Shown here piece by piece: positions 21,684 to 32,760 of a stretch of DNA of 64,000 bases. A model generated the notes under the pieces. That model was not told the DNA's origin. It made no database searches and saw nothing but the letters and a program-made list of their open reading frames with translations. The position numbers were made by a program, and so were the translations under genes. Position 1 is the first letter of the stretch. Each line of letters begins with the position of its first letter. Source of the DNA: Litsea cubeba (Eukaryota > Streptophyta > Magnoliopsida > Laurales > Lauraceae); the NCBI GenBank assembly GCA_012931725.1, contig CM022951.1, forward strand, positions 20,981,457-21,045,456, in the 5' to 3' direction.

Positions 21684-21693
21684 ATCAAAAAGG

Positions 21694-23024
21694 TTGTTAA
21701 AACAGTCTCTCCACTTTTCTTTAATATCATTGTCCTTTACTGATGCAGTCATGGAGCCAAGCGGAACCCTAAGATAGGATTCAAAGTGTCAATATACTGT
21801 TGTGACAGCAGGATATGGTGACTGAGCCCCTTGTACTTGAAAATAAGCAAGAAATGGGTAGGAATAGGATCGAGTCACTCTACTACACTAGTACTCTAGC
21901 ACAACACCATAGATTGAAGAGGAATTCAGTAGGAGAATCAACTATGGATAAAAAAAAGAAGAAATAATATCACTTTTCGCCCTGGTAGAAACTGTCGATA
22001 GCAGTCGGCTGCTGCTGCTTATATAATGCTACCAAATCATTTAAAAATCCTAGAAATTCTTCCATAATATATTCTTAATACAATCCAGAGTCCTAATCAA
22101 AGCTTCTAAATTACTAAGGAAAATAACAAAATTTGGAAATTTTCCAAACTCTGGTCGTTCTTGAATCTTCAGATGAAAATGGTTGTGGGTCCTTTTTGGC
22201 CCTCCTATTGATGAGGCAAAGTGCACCATCTGGAAGTTATGCACTGGGCGCACCTTTCAGTTCAAATCCCTCTTGATTTAAAGTTTGATTTGGTCCAGCA
22301 AATCAATGCCTCAAAATACTGCACGTCCAGGGCCCCTTTATGTCTTGAATTTTCTGAAAATTGAAAACAAAACTTGTTTCTTCTATTTTTTTATTCTCCC
22401 ATGGGTCTTATTTCTTCATCAATTAATGACTGAACCCCCTGCAGGTCTTCTTGTAATGCTCACTTTGATCCACATAAGCTTAGATGACTTCAAAACCTGG
22501 ATTAAAAAATCCATTTTGTTCATTTACTAAAACCTTTTGGTCATAGCTCTTTATACGTCTGACATGATGTGAGTTCCTAGTTTTCCTTTTTATCAGTCTT
22601 GCGAGATTGAAAGTAATCTAACGCAGGCAGACGTAGGTGTTGGTCCAAAACAATAACTGGACCATTGTGGTAATTAATCTGAGCTATAATGTTGATTTCT
22701 ATTATTAGGCGAATGTGACCATCTTATCATGACAATTCTTTGGGACATAGGCAACTGAAGATTGTAATCACTTTTCGCTTTTACATATGCTTAAGTTGGT
22801 GATTATATAGCTTTTTCCGGATGATGTCACTAAAGTTGCTTGAATTTATGGTCGTCATTTCCTTCCTTTTTTTTGAAAAACTTGTGATACTTTTAACTTT
22901 TCTCTATTCACCGTAATGAATATTCAAATTTCAAATTGTATTACAGTTATGTCGTCCAATTGCTGTTTTCTGCATATTTCTTTAGAAAATATACGTCTTG
23001 CTTATTGATCTAATTTACTTGCAG
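21694..23024 (+). other. End of the 21-kb FTSHI intron
   Basis: No gene recognised. It ends in a good pyrimidine-rich acceptor (TTTACTTGCAG) at 23024. Confidence 0.5.
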
Positions 23025-23132
23025 TATATTGAAGAGGCAGAAGAACTTGCTATGCATGGTTTGAAGAAAAATAGACATATTCTTGATATGATTGCCGAAG
23101 AACTGTTGTTGAAGTCTAGAATAACTGGATTG
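23025..23132 (+). CDS. FTSHI2: FTSHI-type protein, exon (36 codons)
   Basis: It encodes YIEEAEELAMHGLKKNRHIL followed by a segment ending KSRITGL, the long amphipathic helix near the C-terminus of FTSHI2-type proteins. It joins the TRELTR end of exon 1913-1987 in phase 0, across 21,037 bp. Acceptor GCAG at 23024, donor GTATAA at 23133. The exon has no stop or frameshift and the wording is strongly conserved, which argues that the gene is functional despite the intron length. Confidence 0.88.
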
Positions 23133-23424
23133 GTATAACCACTGAAACATTCTTTTTCTTTTATTCCTTTCAATTAGGGAGTTTTGAAATGGTTGTTGTA
23201 GACTCATGAAATGAATGAGAAACAACTGCTTAGGACTTGTACTTTACTTTTTACTCATTTTCTTTTGAATATGTGATGAACAAAGTTTTACTTTAAGAAG
23301 TATGATTTCCATGCCCGTTCTCTTCAAATCTTTTACCATGCTTATTTTATTATGTAAGCTGTAGTGCCTAGATATGGCAGACACTCCATGGATAAGTTGG
23401 GACTCGGGACTTCGGACATGATTT

Positions 23425-23434
23425 TACACACACA

Positions 23435-23465
<31 letters not shown>

Positions 23466-23503
23466 AACAAAAAAAACAAAAAAACAAAAAAAAAAAAAAA
23501 AAA
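23425..23503. repeat. (AC)n microsatellite with A-rich tail
   Basis: A run of AC dinucleotides to 23460 is followed by A-tracts interrupted by single C. Confidence 0.9.
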
Positions 23504-23627
23504 AGGAAGAAGAAGAAGAAGAGGCATTGGATACACAGGATATGGATGTGTTACCTATTTGAAGTATCCACGTATCATATGCTTCATGTTATTGACGCAA
23601 TTGAACCTGTTAATTTAAGAATATTTA

Positions 23628-23928
23628 GGGCACATTTGGTAACAGGTGAGGAATCCATAGATTTGAGGATTCCTCACTGTTGATTTGTATAGTTAAGGTT
23701 TTCACATTGATAGCGACGCATATCAATGCGTATAGCTAAAAGAAATTGGTATTGGTGCCAAATCCATATAAAAATGAGGATCTTCAAATCGTATGGGGGA
23801 GGGTCGGACCCAAGAATCCTCACAAATGAGGATTTCGGAGGATTTCCATTGGTCCAAATCCTGGGGCTTTGCATGACTTTGTGGGAAACCGGTGAGGAAT
23901 CCCCAGGGATTTGATTGCCAACGTGACC
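23628..23928. mobile_element. Tourist-like PIF/Harbinger MITE (301 bp)
   Basis: The left end is GGGCACATTTGGTAAC and the reverse-complemented right end GGTCACGTTGGCAATC, flanked by TTA at 23625-23627 and 23929-23931. A TTA duplication with a GGGCAC-type terminus is diagnostic of PIF/Harbinger. Internally it contains further inverted GAGGAATCC copies. It is related at its ends to the longer element at 36083-37283. Confidence 0.8.
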
Positions 23929-23999
23929 TTAGGGTTTATTAGGGAATGGTCTGGAAAATTAAGGAAAACTGATGAAGGGAGGAGAGAAAGGCAGAAGAA

Positions 24000-24560
24000 G
24001 AATTTTGAGAGAGATTAGATGGGTGTCCCTATAAGTGTTGGGCAACCATCATGATTTATTTATATTATTTAATAATTTCCAAAATTAAAAAAAATAAAAT
24101 AAAATACATATAGTAATCTATACAGAACAATCCCTAACTTTCTGTATTTATATAAAAGTCCATTTTCTCATAACACTACACTACCCCTCAAGCTGGTGTA
24201 TATATTAACTAAGCCGGCTTGGACTAAACATCACTCAGTTGTCTTTCAGTCACTGCTTTTTCCAGAAAGTCTGCAATATGATCATCTGTATCAGCATGAA
24301 CTTTATTTCTTTCTTTGTGACCTTTCTAATGAAATGGCAATCAGCCTCAATATGCTTTGTTTGCTCATGATACATTAGAATTTTGGCACTACAGTGCTGA
24401 AGTATTGTTGCAATGTAGAGTTATCGGTCTGCCTTGCTTATAGCCCAACTCTTATAACAATATTTTCAACCAAAACAACTCACAACGCCATGGGCCACAG
24501 TCTGGTATTCATTCCCTGATCATGCAATGACCGGTTGTTTGTTGCTCTTCCACAAGACGA
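24000..24560 (-). pseudogene. Decayed copia 3' end (RNase H region and LTR)
   Basis: Minus-strand frames give a YHEQTKHIEADCHFIRK-like segment, equal to the KHIEVDCHFIRD region of copia RNase H, and upstream fragments resembling SGNEYQTVAH. A polypurine tract (CTTGAGGGGTAG on the minus strand) at about 24183-24195 is followed by TGTAGTGTTATGAG, the probable start of a 3' LTR running leftwards to about 24000. Heavily mutated, and a different lineage from copia A-C. Confidence 0.65.
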
Positions 24561-25420
24561 GATTTCTTGGTTTACGAAGGTAATGAGGTACACAGTTAGT
24601 TCCCATGCCCTAGTTCATTTTTCAATTGGCTCAAAATATCATGGCAATGTGTGGTGGGATGTAGTGCCAATGTGCATATGCCACGTGTTTTGGGAGACCA
24701 GGGCAGTGCAACCGCTGCACCATAAATGATGGTTATAACTTATAAGATCAATTTTGCAAAGGATAACATTAAAATTGTTGGGACCCACATGAGAGAAGAC
24801 CCCTATGAAACCCACTTGATTGGGACCGTATAAATTCTCTCAGATACAAAAATTATCGAAGAAACTTCAGAAAGTGGAATAATGTTTGCCACGGATAATG
24901 AGAATGTCATATTTTGATGAGGAAGGATTTTTTTATGCACTCTATGATGCATTATCCCTGGTGTTCTTATTAATACAGAAGATGGAGCGTGAAATAATTC
25001 CAGAACATCAGACTTGTGTTAAAGATGAAAAGGATCAATTGAATAATATGGCAGAGATTCAAGTCAAGCCAGAAATTGTGTGGAAGTTAGATTGAATAAG
25101 GTAGCAGGTTTGACTTCAATAGCACTTCCACTTACAACAGAATAAATTTATCCATTTTAGGAAGGGTGCAACGACAATGAAAAGCATATGAAGAAGTTCA
25201 GAAATTTTTAAGTCATGCTTGTCATCAAATCCATTGGTTGCTCATTGGGTATACGTCAGCAAGAAGCCCACATGAAAAGAAATAAAGGATTTAGAGTTCA
25301 CCGCAGAACACAAAAGGAGAAAGCACAAGCACAAGTGGCAACACAATGATTCTAACTCGAGGGAGAGTTTTCTACACTCATTGTAACGATGTGGATCAAC
25401 CCATATCCATTTTGACATTG
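24561..25420 (+). pseudogene. Possible Ty3/gypsy fragment
   Basis: A plus-strand frame reads KYHGNVWWDVVPMCICHVF, resembling the WCDVVPMDACHILLGRPWQ stretch that follows the protease in some plant Ty3/gypsy polyproteins, then degenerate sequence. Near 25350 a DSNSRESF-like end resembles gypsy C-termini. Many stops. Assignment from one short motif; could be chance. Confidence 0.4.
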
Positions 25421-25539
25421 ATCAAGAAAATCAAGTGATGGATTGAGCGTTCAAGTTTTTGAACACATATGGTTAGGCTGGGTCACGACCTAGGATCAAA
25501 TGGGCCCTAAAACAATCCCCAAACAATTAGTAAATTTCA

Positions 25540-26560
25540 CTAGCTGGCGATGTCAGCTATGGAAGCTATCTTCTCATTTCGGCAAGTAATGGAGAAATAT
25601 AGAGAGGAGGGAAAATTTCACATGGTCTTCATCAATATATAGAAAGCTTATGGCAGGGTACCTAGAAACTTAATTTGGTGGCTTTTAGATAAAAGGAGTG
25701 TCCCAAGAGGTTATATTGAAATCATTAAAGACATGTTTAAGGGAATGATAATGAGTGTGAGAACAATCTGTGGAGAGACAGTGAGCTTCCCTTCCAATGA
25801 CCATAGATTTGCATCATATTCACGAGGAGGTACGTTGTTGTATGTTATTTGCAGCTGATAATGATCTAGTGTTTCCGGATAATTTGAGGGAGCATGAATA
25901 AGAAACTTGAGAGATGGCAGGGAATTTTAGAATCCAGTGGTGTAAAATAAGTCATAAAAAGACAGAATATATGAATTGCAAATTCAGCAAGGATGTCTAC
26001 CATGAGAAATTGAAGATCGAGAAATACCACAGAGATTCATTTCAATACCTTGGCTAGTAAGGATGGAGAGATTGAGAAAGATGTCGAACATAGGATAATA
26101 AGATGGTTGAAGTGGAAACTTGCTTCTGGAGTGCTTTGTTTATGTGCATACCAACTAGATGAAAAATATTATAGGATAACAATTAGACCAGCTATGACCT
26201 ATCGAGCAGAATGTTGACTAATCAAGAAGCAACACATGCACGAAATGAGTGTAGTAAAGATGGGAATGTTGAGATAGATGTGTGGTAAAACACAAGAAAG
26301 ATAGAATCAGAAATGACTGCTTTTGGAAGCATGTAGGGGCAGCATCAATGGGTGATAAATTAAGATAAACTCGTTTGAGATGGTTTGGACATGTCCAACG
26401 CAAGCCAGCTATGGCGTTCCTAAAGAAATGTCTTTTTATACAGATTGATGGCCCAGTAAGGAGAAGGGGTAGTCCGAAGACATTAATAGAAGTATCAAGG
26501 ATAGATTTGAATGGAGAAAGAATTCAGGTAGCCGACCCCAACATATAGGCACCATAAAGA
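25540..26560 (+). pseudogene. RTE-type reverse transcriptase pseudogene
   Basis: Broken plus-strand frames give EAIFSFRQVMEKYREEGKFH, a VFI segment, KAYGRVPRNLIWW, SVRTICGET, LFAADND (catalytic FADD changed), FNTLA, EHRI, RPAMTYRAEC, KKQHMHEMSV and a VWTCPTQ end. This is the domain order of plant RTE elements, the same family as the minus-strand remnants at 11497-15030. Many stops. The start is inferred; no tail or target duplication found. Confidence 0.75.
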
Positions 26561-26596
26561 TAGACAGTTTTTTTATTTCATAGTAAAAAAATAGGG

Positions 26597-26622
26597 TTTT
26601 TTTTTTTTTTTTTTTTTTTTTT
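26597..26622. repeat. Poly(T) run
   Basis: Twenty-six consecutive T, just after the RTE remnant; perhaps the tail of an unrecognised minus-strand retroposon. Confidence 0.85.
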
Positions 26623-27015
26623 GTGCAATTGCAGAAATCTCTGAAGGAAAATTCTAAAGAACAGGGTATTTATTGGGTCTCATTCAAATAGATCTTAATG
26701 GGCCCAAATCCATTTAAGATCCATTTTTTATCAGCTGTAGCAAAGAAAGAGACTTCATAAGAGCCGAAATATGAAGAAATAGGTATGGCCTATATACTTT
26801 ATTCTATGGATAAAGGATCTAATTGATAGAGGAAGCACCGTAAAGATCAATTAGTGAGGTTCGGGGACCGATACAATAAGGACTGCTTACTTAATGTCAT
26901 GATATGAGATAAAAGTTAGGAATCAACTTATGTAATAGAGTCGATCTACTAAGGTATTGAGCAGCGGTGTAGAATCAAATCCCAACGGTAGTAAGTTCTG
27001 TAACGACTTGAAGTC
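26623..27015. other. Intron sequence left of copia C
   Basis: No gene or repeat recognised. Confidence 0.4.
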
Positions 27016-27020
27016 CGGAG

Positions 27021-27338
27021 TGTTAAACTGGCCCAAGGCCCATAGCCCATAGCCCATCAGTAGTCAATGCTATATCTCACGTGGGATTGATTTGGGTCAA
27101 TATTGAGACAGCTGTAGCCTTCCTAACTTAGAATAGCAATTGTTGTAATTAGTTGTGTTTCTAACTTAGGTTAATGATTGATATAATTAGATTGTTTTCC
27201 TTTCTTAGAAGCCTTAATTAAAGACATGTAAATGCCTATATATTGATGGGCAATCTCCATAGAAAGACACAGAAATAATACAATCATCATTCAAGAACTC
27301 TCGTTCCTTTCTTGTATTCTAAAATTGTGAGAATGACA
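27021..27338 (+). repeat. 5' LTR of copia C
   Basis: 318 bp, TGTTAAAC to GAATGACA. It contains CTATATATTG near 27236 as a possible TATA box and an extra CCATAGC unit relative to the 3' LTR. Confidence 0.95.
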
Positions 27339-27350
27339 TGATATCAGAGC
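27339..27350 (+). promoter_or_regulatory. Primer-binding site of copia C
   Basis: TGATATCAGAGC directly after the LTR, one mismatch from the usual TGGTATCAGAGC. Confidence 0.85.
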
Positions 27351-27973
27351 CATGATCAAAGAAGTCTAGGTATTTGGTCTTACACAGCATCAAGGCAATA
27401 GATTAGAGAGAAACCAATCTCTCTTGTGAAGAAAGACAAATCAGGGATCTGTTCCGAGAAATCCACAGCGTTTCAAGCAAGACAGATCACGGATCTGTAT
27501 GGTGGCCCACCTCTGATAATCAAGACAACTTCAGCAATCTATCCAGACATGGTCGCCTGGATTTTCTAGGAATATTGGACATTTTTTCAGTTTTTTTCAT
27601 CTCTTCCAGGTTGGTGATTTACACATTCTCGTCATTGTCCAGATTTTTAATATTGTTTTCATCTGGACCGTCCAGAATCTTGGATCTGTGGTGGAATTCG
27701 ATCATTCTTTTCTCAGTTGAAAGCAAATTACTGCACTTCTTCAGATTAGTGATCTGATCCTTGTCCAGATCTTTCAGTGGGGCCCACATAGCAGATCAGC
27801 AGGCAAAATCCTGGTCGCCTGGGGTGATTTTTGGCCTGTTTTTTAGTTCTGTGTTGATTTTTCCATCTCTGATTGATCAGATCTGAGTATCTACTCACAG
27901 CACAGTTTCTTATTAGCATTTAGAATTCATCTCTTCACTGTTATTGGGTTTTCTTTGCAAACAAGATTTGAAG

Positions 27974-30900
27974 ATGGAAAAATCTGAGGTTACCTTGATC
28001 AGATTCACGGGAAAAAATTACCCTGCCTGGTCGTTTCAGTTCCAGATTTACCTTGAGGCTAAGGAATTGTGGGGTTATATTTCTGGGTCTGACCCTAAAC
28101 CTAAGGAAGATGAGAAGAAGATATCCGCCTGGCTTACTAAAGATGCAAAAATAAAAACATGGATACTAGGTTCCGTCGAACCACATCTGATAATGAACCT
28201 CAAACCTTACCCCACCGCTAACGACATGTGGGGATATCTGAAGCAAGTGTACCATCAAGATAATTCAGCACGACAATTTCATCTGGAATGTGCGATTGTT
28301 GAATATGCACAAGGGACATTGTCAATCCAAGACTACTATTCAGGATTCCGAACCCTATGGTCGGAATACGATAGTATTAAGTATGCAGATGTGGCTCCCG
28401 ACGTTCTGATCGTGATTCGTGATCTTCAGGCCTCTAGTCAAAGGGATCAGTTTTTGATGAAACTGCGGAATGAATATGAAAGTGTCCGATCTACCTTGAT
28501 GAATCGGTCGCCATTACCTTCCTTGGATATCTGCTTCAATGAACTATTACGCGAGGAACAGCGTAGTGCAACCTCGGCTCATATAGCGCAACAAACGACT
28601 GAGACTTATTCAGTTGCGTTCTCGGCTAATAAAACTTCTTAGCCTCCGCCGCGCGACTTGAGCAAAACGCAATGTTACAGTTGTCAAAAACTTGGGCACA
28701 TTGCAACTCAATGCAAACAGAAGGTCTGCAGTTACTGTAAAAAGTCAGGACATATCATCTCTGAATGTCGCCGCCGACCCCATCGTCCATCACCACCACA
28801 GCCTCAGACTCCACAGTATCAGCCTCCGCATGCGTATGTTGCTTCTTCGGTTATGCCTGCTCCTACATCTGTGCCCTCACAGCCTGGTCCCTCATCCTCT
28901 CTCACTCCTGAAATGGTTCAACAGATGATTGTCAATGCCCTCTCTGCTTTTGGTCTCTCAGGTACATCCCCTCCATCTTCTACTTGGTTTCTTGATTCCG
29001 GGGCGTCTAATCATATGACGTCTTCCTGTACACCACTCTCCAATGTGCACAGCTACAATGGCCCTTTTCAAATCCAAACTGCTAACGGGGGCCATGTTCC
29101 AATTACTGCTGTCAGCGACATCTCTGGTCCCATTCCATTGAAAAATGTTTATCTGTGTCCAAATTTAACCTCCAACCTTTTGTCAGTCGGGCAGCTTGTT
29201 GAAAATAATTGTAATATCTCTTTTTCTTCTTCTGGTTGTGTTGTGCAGGACCAGATGTCCGGGAAGGAGATCGCGAGGGGGCCTAAGTGTGGACGCTTGT
29301 TTCCGCTGGACTTTTCCAAACTTGCTAGGAATAAATTTGACAATGATGTGTTTTGTTTTTCCCTTAGAAATAACTGCCAATTGTGGCATAAAAGACTTGG
29401 ACACCCTAATTCAAAAGCTTTGTCCCTGATGTTCAATTCTGGTTTAATCAATAAAACTGTTGGTTCCTCTTCTTGTGTACCTTTTGATTGTGCTACTTGC
29501 AAATTGGGAAAAAGCAAAACCCTTCCTTTTTCTATTTCCACTTCACACAGCACTCAGTGTTTTGATTTGGTTCATAGTGATGTATGGGGAATTGCTCCAA
29601 CTCTTTCTCATGCTCGCTATAAATACTTTGTGACTTTTATTGATGATTTCAGTCGGTTCACGTGGGTTTACTTTCTGCATTCCAAATCTGATGTTTTTCA
29701 TGTTTTTAAAATCTTTCTGGCTTATGTTGAAAATCAATTTTCCACCTGCATTAAAATCTTGCGATCTGATTCCAGCGGGGAATATATGTCCTCTGATGTT
29801 CAACAGTTTTTGCAAACCAAAGGTATTATTTCTCAAAGAACTTGTCCTTATACTCCACAGCAGAATGGAGTCGCTGAAAGGAAAAATAGACATCTTCTTG
29901 ATGTCACTCGTTCCCTTCTCCTGGAATCATCAGTTCCTACCCGTTTTTTGGGTTGAGGCTTTGGCTACTACAGCTCATCTCATTAATCGTATGCCATCCT
30001 CTTCAATTGACAATCAGAGCCCATATTATCGTCTCTACAAGACATCTCCATCTTATGATGATCTTCATGTTTTTGGTTCCGTTTGCTTTGTGCATTTACC
30101 TCCGTATGAACGGACCAAACTTACCGCTCAATCCGCTCAGTGTGTTTTTTTAGGATATGCCCCCTTCCAGAAAGGGTTCCTTTGCTATGATCCACACATT
30201 CGTCGCATCCGCACCTCTAAGAATGTCGTATTTTTTGAAAACGAGTATTTTTTTCGAAAACACCTTGATCCTCCGGACGACTCCTCATTAGTTTCCTTAC
30301 CTGGTTTCTCTAATGACACATCTATTGTTCGATTTAATCCTAATTTTGTATCACAGACGGAACACAGACGCGCCTCCCAGGGATTCCCCTCCAGATCTTC
30401 CTCCCGCATCCGGGTCCCCTCCAGCATTTGGTCCATCTGGACTTCCTACATTGCGTTGCTCAACTCGCATTTCGGTACCACCCGACCGCTATGGGTTCTC
30501 CCATACTTCCTTAATGGCAACTTTGTCCTCTTCTTCCATTCCCCAATCCTATTCTCAGGCTGTGCAGGACAAATGTTGGAACCAGGCTATGCACGATGAA
30601 TTGGCGGCTTTAGAGAAAAATCATACGTGGGATATTGTCCCCTCTCCTGTGGGTGTCAAACCTATTGGCTGCAAGTGGGTTTTTTCTCTCAAGTTAAAAT
30701 CAGATGGCACTCTAGATCGCTATAAGGCGCGCCTTGTTGCTCTCGGAAATCGACAGGAATATGGCATTGATTATGATGAGACTTTTGCTCCCGTCGCCAA
30801 GATGACCACCGTACGCATCATCCTGGCTGTTGCTGCCTCTCAGTCCTGGCCTCTCTATCAAATGGATGTCAAAAATATGCGTCTGCCTCCGGGGTCCTCC

Positions 30901-32034
30901 TCTGGGAAGGGTATGGTTGCTAAGCTCCGTCGCTCTCTTTATGGTATGAAGCAAGCTCCTCGTGCATGGTTTGAGAAATTTCAAGATGCCCTTCTCCATT
31001 TGGATTTTCATCCTAGCCAGTATGATCCTTCCATGTTCTTACATCATGCTCCATCCGGGATTACTGTGCTACTCGTCTACGTGGATGACATTGTCATTAC
31101 TGGTCCCAATGCACAAATGATTCAGGCACTCCAAGCTTCTCTTCATCAGACATTTCAAATGAAGGATCTAGGCCCCTTACACTATTTCCTTGGTCTTGAA
31201 GTTCATCAATCGCCTAAAGGTATCGTTCTCAATCAGCACAAATACACGGTTGATCTTATTGACTTGGCTGGCCTTACCTCTTCCGCTCCTGTAGATACGC
31301 CGGTCGAATTGAATGTCAAACTCAGTCGTGAGGAGGGCGATCTTCTTTCCGATCCTACTGCCTATCGCCAATTAGTTGGCAGCTTGATCTACCTCACGAT
31401 CACTCGTCCTGATATCTCTTATGCGGTCAACCTAATGAGTCAGTTCATGACTGCTCCTCGTCACCTTCATCTGGCTGCTGTTCGCCGCATCATTCGGTAC
31501 CTTATTCGCACACCGACACGTGGGCTGTTCTTTCCATCTAACAATCATCTATCTCTCAAAGCTTATTCAGATGCTGATTGGGCTGGTTGTCCAGATACTC
31601 GCAGATCGACGACAGGATGGTGCATGTTTTTGGGGGATAGTCTGATTTCTTGGAAATGCAAGAAACATGACAAAGTTTCCAAATCTTCTACCGAGGCTGA
31701 GTACCGGGCTATGTCTGCTGCGTGCTCCGAAATTCTTTGGCTCCGTGGTCTGCTTTCCGATATTGGCTTTCCCGCAGACGGCGCTACCCCCCTCTATGCT
31801 GATAATACAAGTGCAATTCGGATTACTGAAAATCCGATTTTTCATGAACGCACTAAACACATCGAGGTTGATTGTCACTTCATACATGATGAGTTTAAAC
31901 GTGATGTCATCAGCCTTCCGCATGTCTCCACTGAACTTCAAATTGCTGATATTCTCACCAAAGGTCTTCCACGCCCACGTCATCAGTTCTTGGTTGACAA
32001 ATTGATGCTTGTTGATTCTCCCGCATCAATTTGA
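27974..32034 (+). pseudogene. Copia C gag-pol, broken
   Basis: Gag starts at ATG 27974 (MEKSEVTLIRFTGKNYPAW). A TAG at 28640-28642 stops it before the zinc knuckles (CYSCQKLGHIATQC, CSYCKKSGHIISEC), which reopen with protease (DSGASNHMT) and integrase (HSDVWG, SDSSGEY with an altered second Gly, QNGVAERKNR) to 29956. An extra T in the run near 29944-29949 shifts the frame in PTRFW. A second shift lies near 30348-30352 in the linker after integrase. The frame to 32034 then holds reverse transcriptase (YVDDIVITG present) and RNase H (DADWAGC). In RT the segment AFLHGDLKEEVY, present in copia A and B after VKN, is missing near 30876. The product cannot support autonomous transposition. Confidence 0.93.
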
Positions 32035-32041
32035 GGGGGGG
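32033..32041 (+). promoter_or_regulatory. Polypurine tract of copia C
   Basis: GAGGGGGGG directly before the 3' LTR, overlapping the gag-pol stop codon. Confidence 0.9.
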
Positions 32042-32352
32042 TGTTAAACAGGCCCAAGGCCCATAGCCCATCAGTAGTCAATGCTATATCTCACGTGGGA
32101 TTGATTTGGGTCAATATTGAGACAGCTGTAGCCTTCCTAACTTAGAATAGCAATTGTTGTAATTAGTTGTGTTTCTAATTTAGGTTAATGATTGATATAA
32201 TTAGATTGTTTTCCTTTCTTAGAAGCCTTAATTAAAGACATGTAAATGCCTATATATTGATGGGCAATCTCCATAGAAAGACACAGAAATAATACAATCA
32301 TCATTCAAGAACTCTCGTTCCTTTCTTGTATTCTAAAATTGTGAGAATGACA
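32042..32352 (+). repeat. 3' LTR of copia C
   Basis: 311 bp, TGTTAAAC to GAATGACA, followed by the target duplication CGGAG. Confidence 0.95.
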
Positions 32353-32599
32353 CGGAGCCCTGTCAGATTCCATGTCGTTTCTAAATAGTAACATAACATC
32401 ATCATCAATCAAATCACCATAAGCACAAATAACCAGGCATTTACCTAATTAATTCCACCATTAATTTAAATAATAACTCCAAATCTCAATGTTAAAGAAT
32501 AATTCAGAATAAAACTGAAAATATACAATCTCCAAAAATTAGTATCTGATGTCTAAAATGAATAAAACTAAATCATCTAAACTAAGTCTCTATCTTGAT

Positions 32600-32760
32600 T
32601 TGTGAGTCCCGTCTCTACTCAGCCGCATTTGTCGAATCCTATTTCTTCATAATCAGGATCCTTCTGTCTTTCTACGTTCTGGTTACCTGGGATTGGAGCG
32701 AAAACACACAAATCAGTAACACTGAGTGAATAGAAATTTAAATCTACACGTGTGCACAAC
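32600..32760 (-). repeat. Unnamed dispersed repeat, copy 1
   Basis: The reverse complement matches 53885-54030 over more than 100 bp, with anchors TTCTATTCACTCAG, GTGTTTTCGC.CCAATCCCA, GAAGAAAT, TGCGGCT.AG and GGACTCACAAAT. Both copies can be read as VFAPIP...RQ...EEI, hinting at a former coding or conserved leader segment of an unidentified retroelement. Confidence 0.65.

Larger units (their letters stand above)
27021..32352 (+). mobile_element. Copia C: full-length Ty1/copia with CGGAG target duplication
   Basis: LTRs at 27021-27338 and 32042-32352 differ by two substitutions and one 7-bp repeat-unit indel (CCATAGC). The 5-bp direct repeat CGGAG flanks it (27016-27020, 32353-32357). PBS and polypurine tract are in place. 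Gag-pol is broken by a stop, two frameshifts and a 36-bp in-frame deletion. It lies in sense orientation in the 16.7-kb FTSHI intron. Confidence 0.96.

Noticed and set aside
21600..21690. A tRNA gene on the minus strand
   Set aside because: A and B boxes are good, but no acceptor stem closes, and the sequence continues into a 255-bp unit with a poly(A) tail and target duplication: SINE.
23425..23503. Direct-repeat array such as CRISPR
   Set aside because: Simple AC and A-tract microsatellite; no spacers; plant nuclear DNA.
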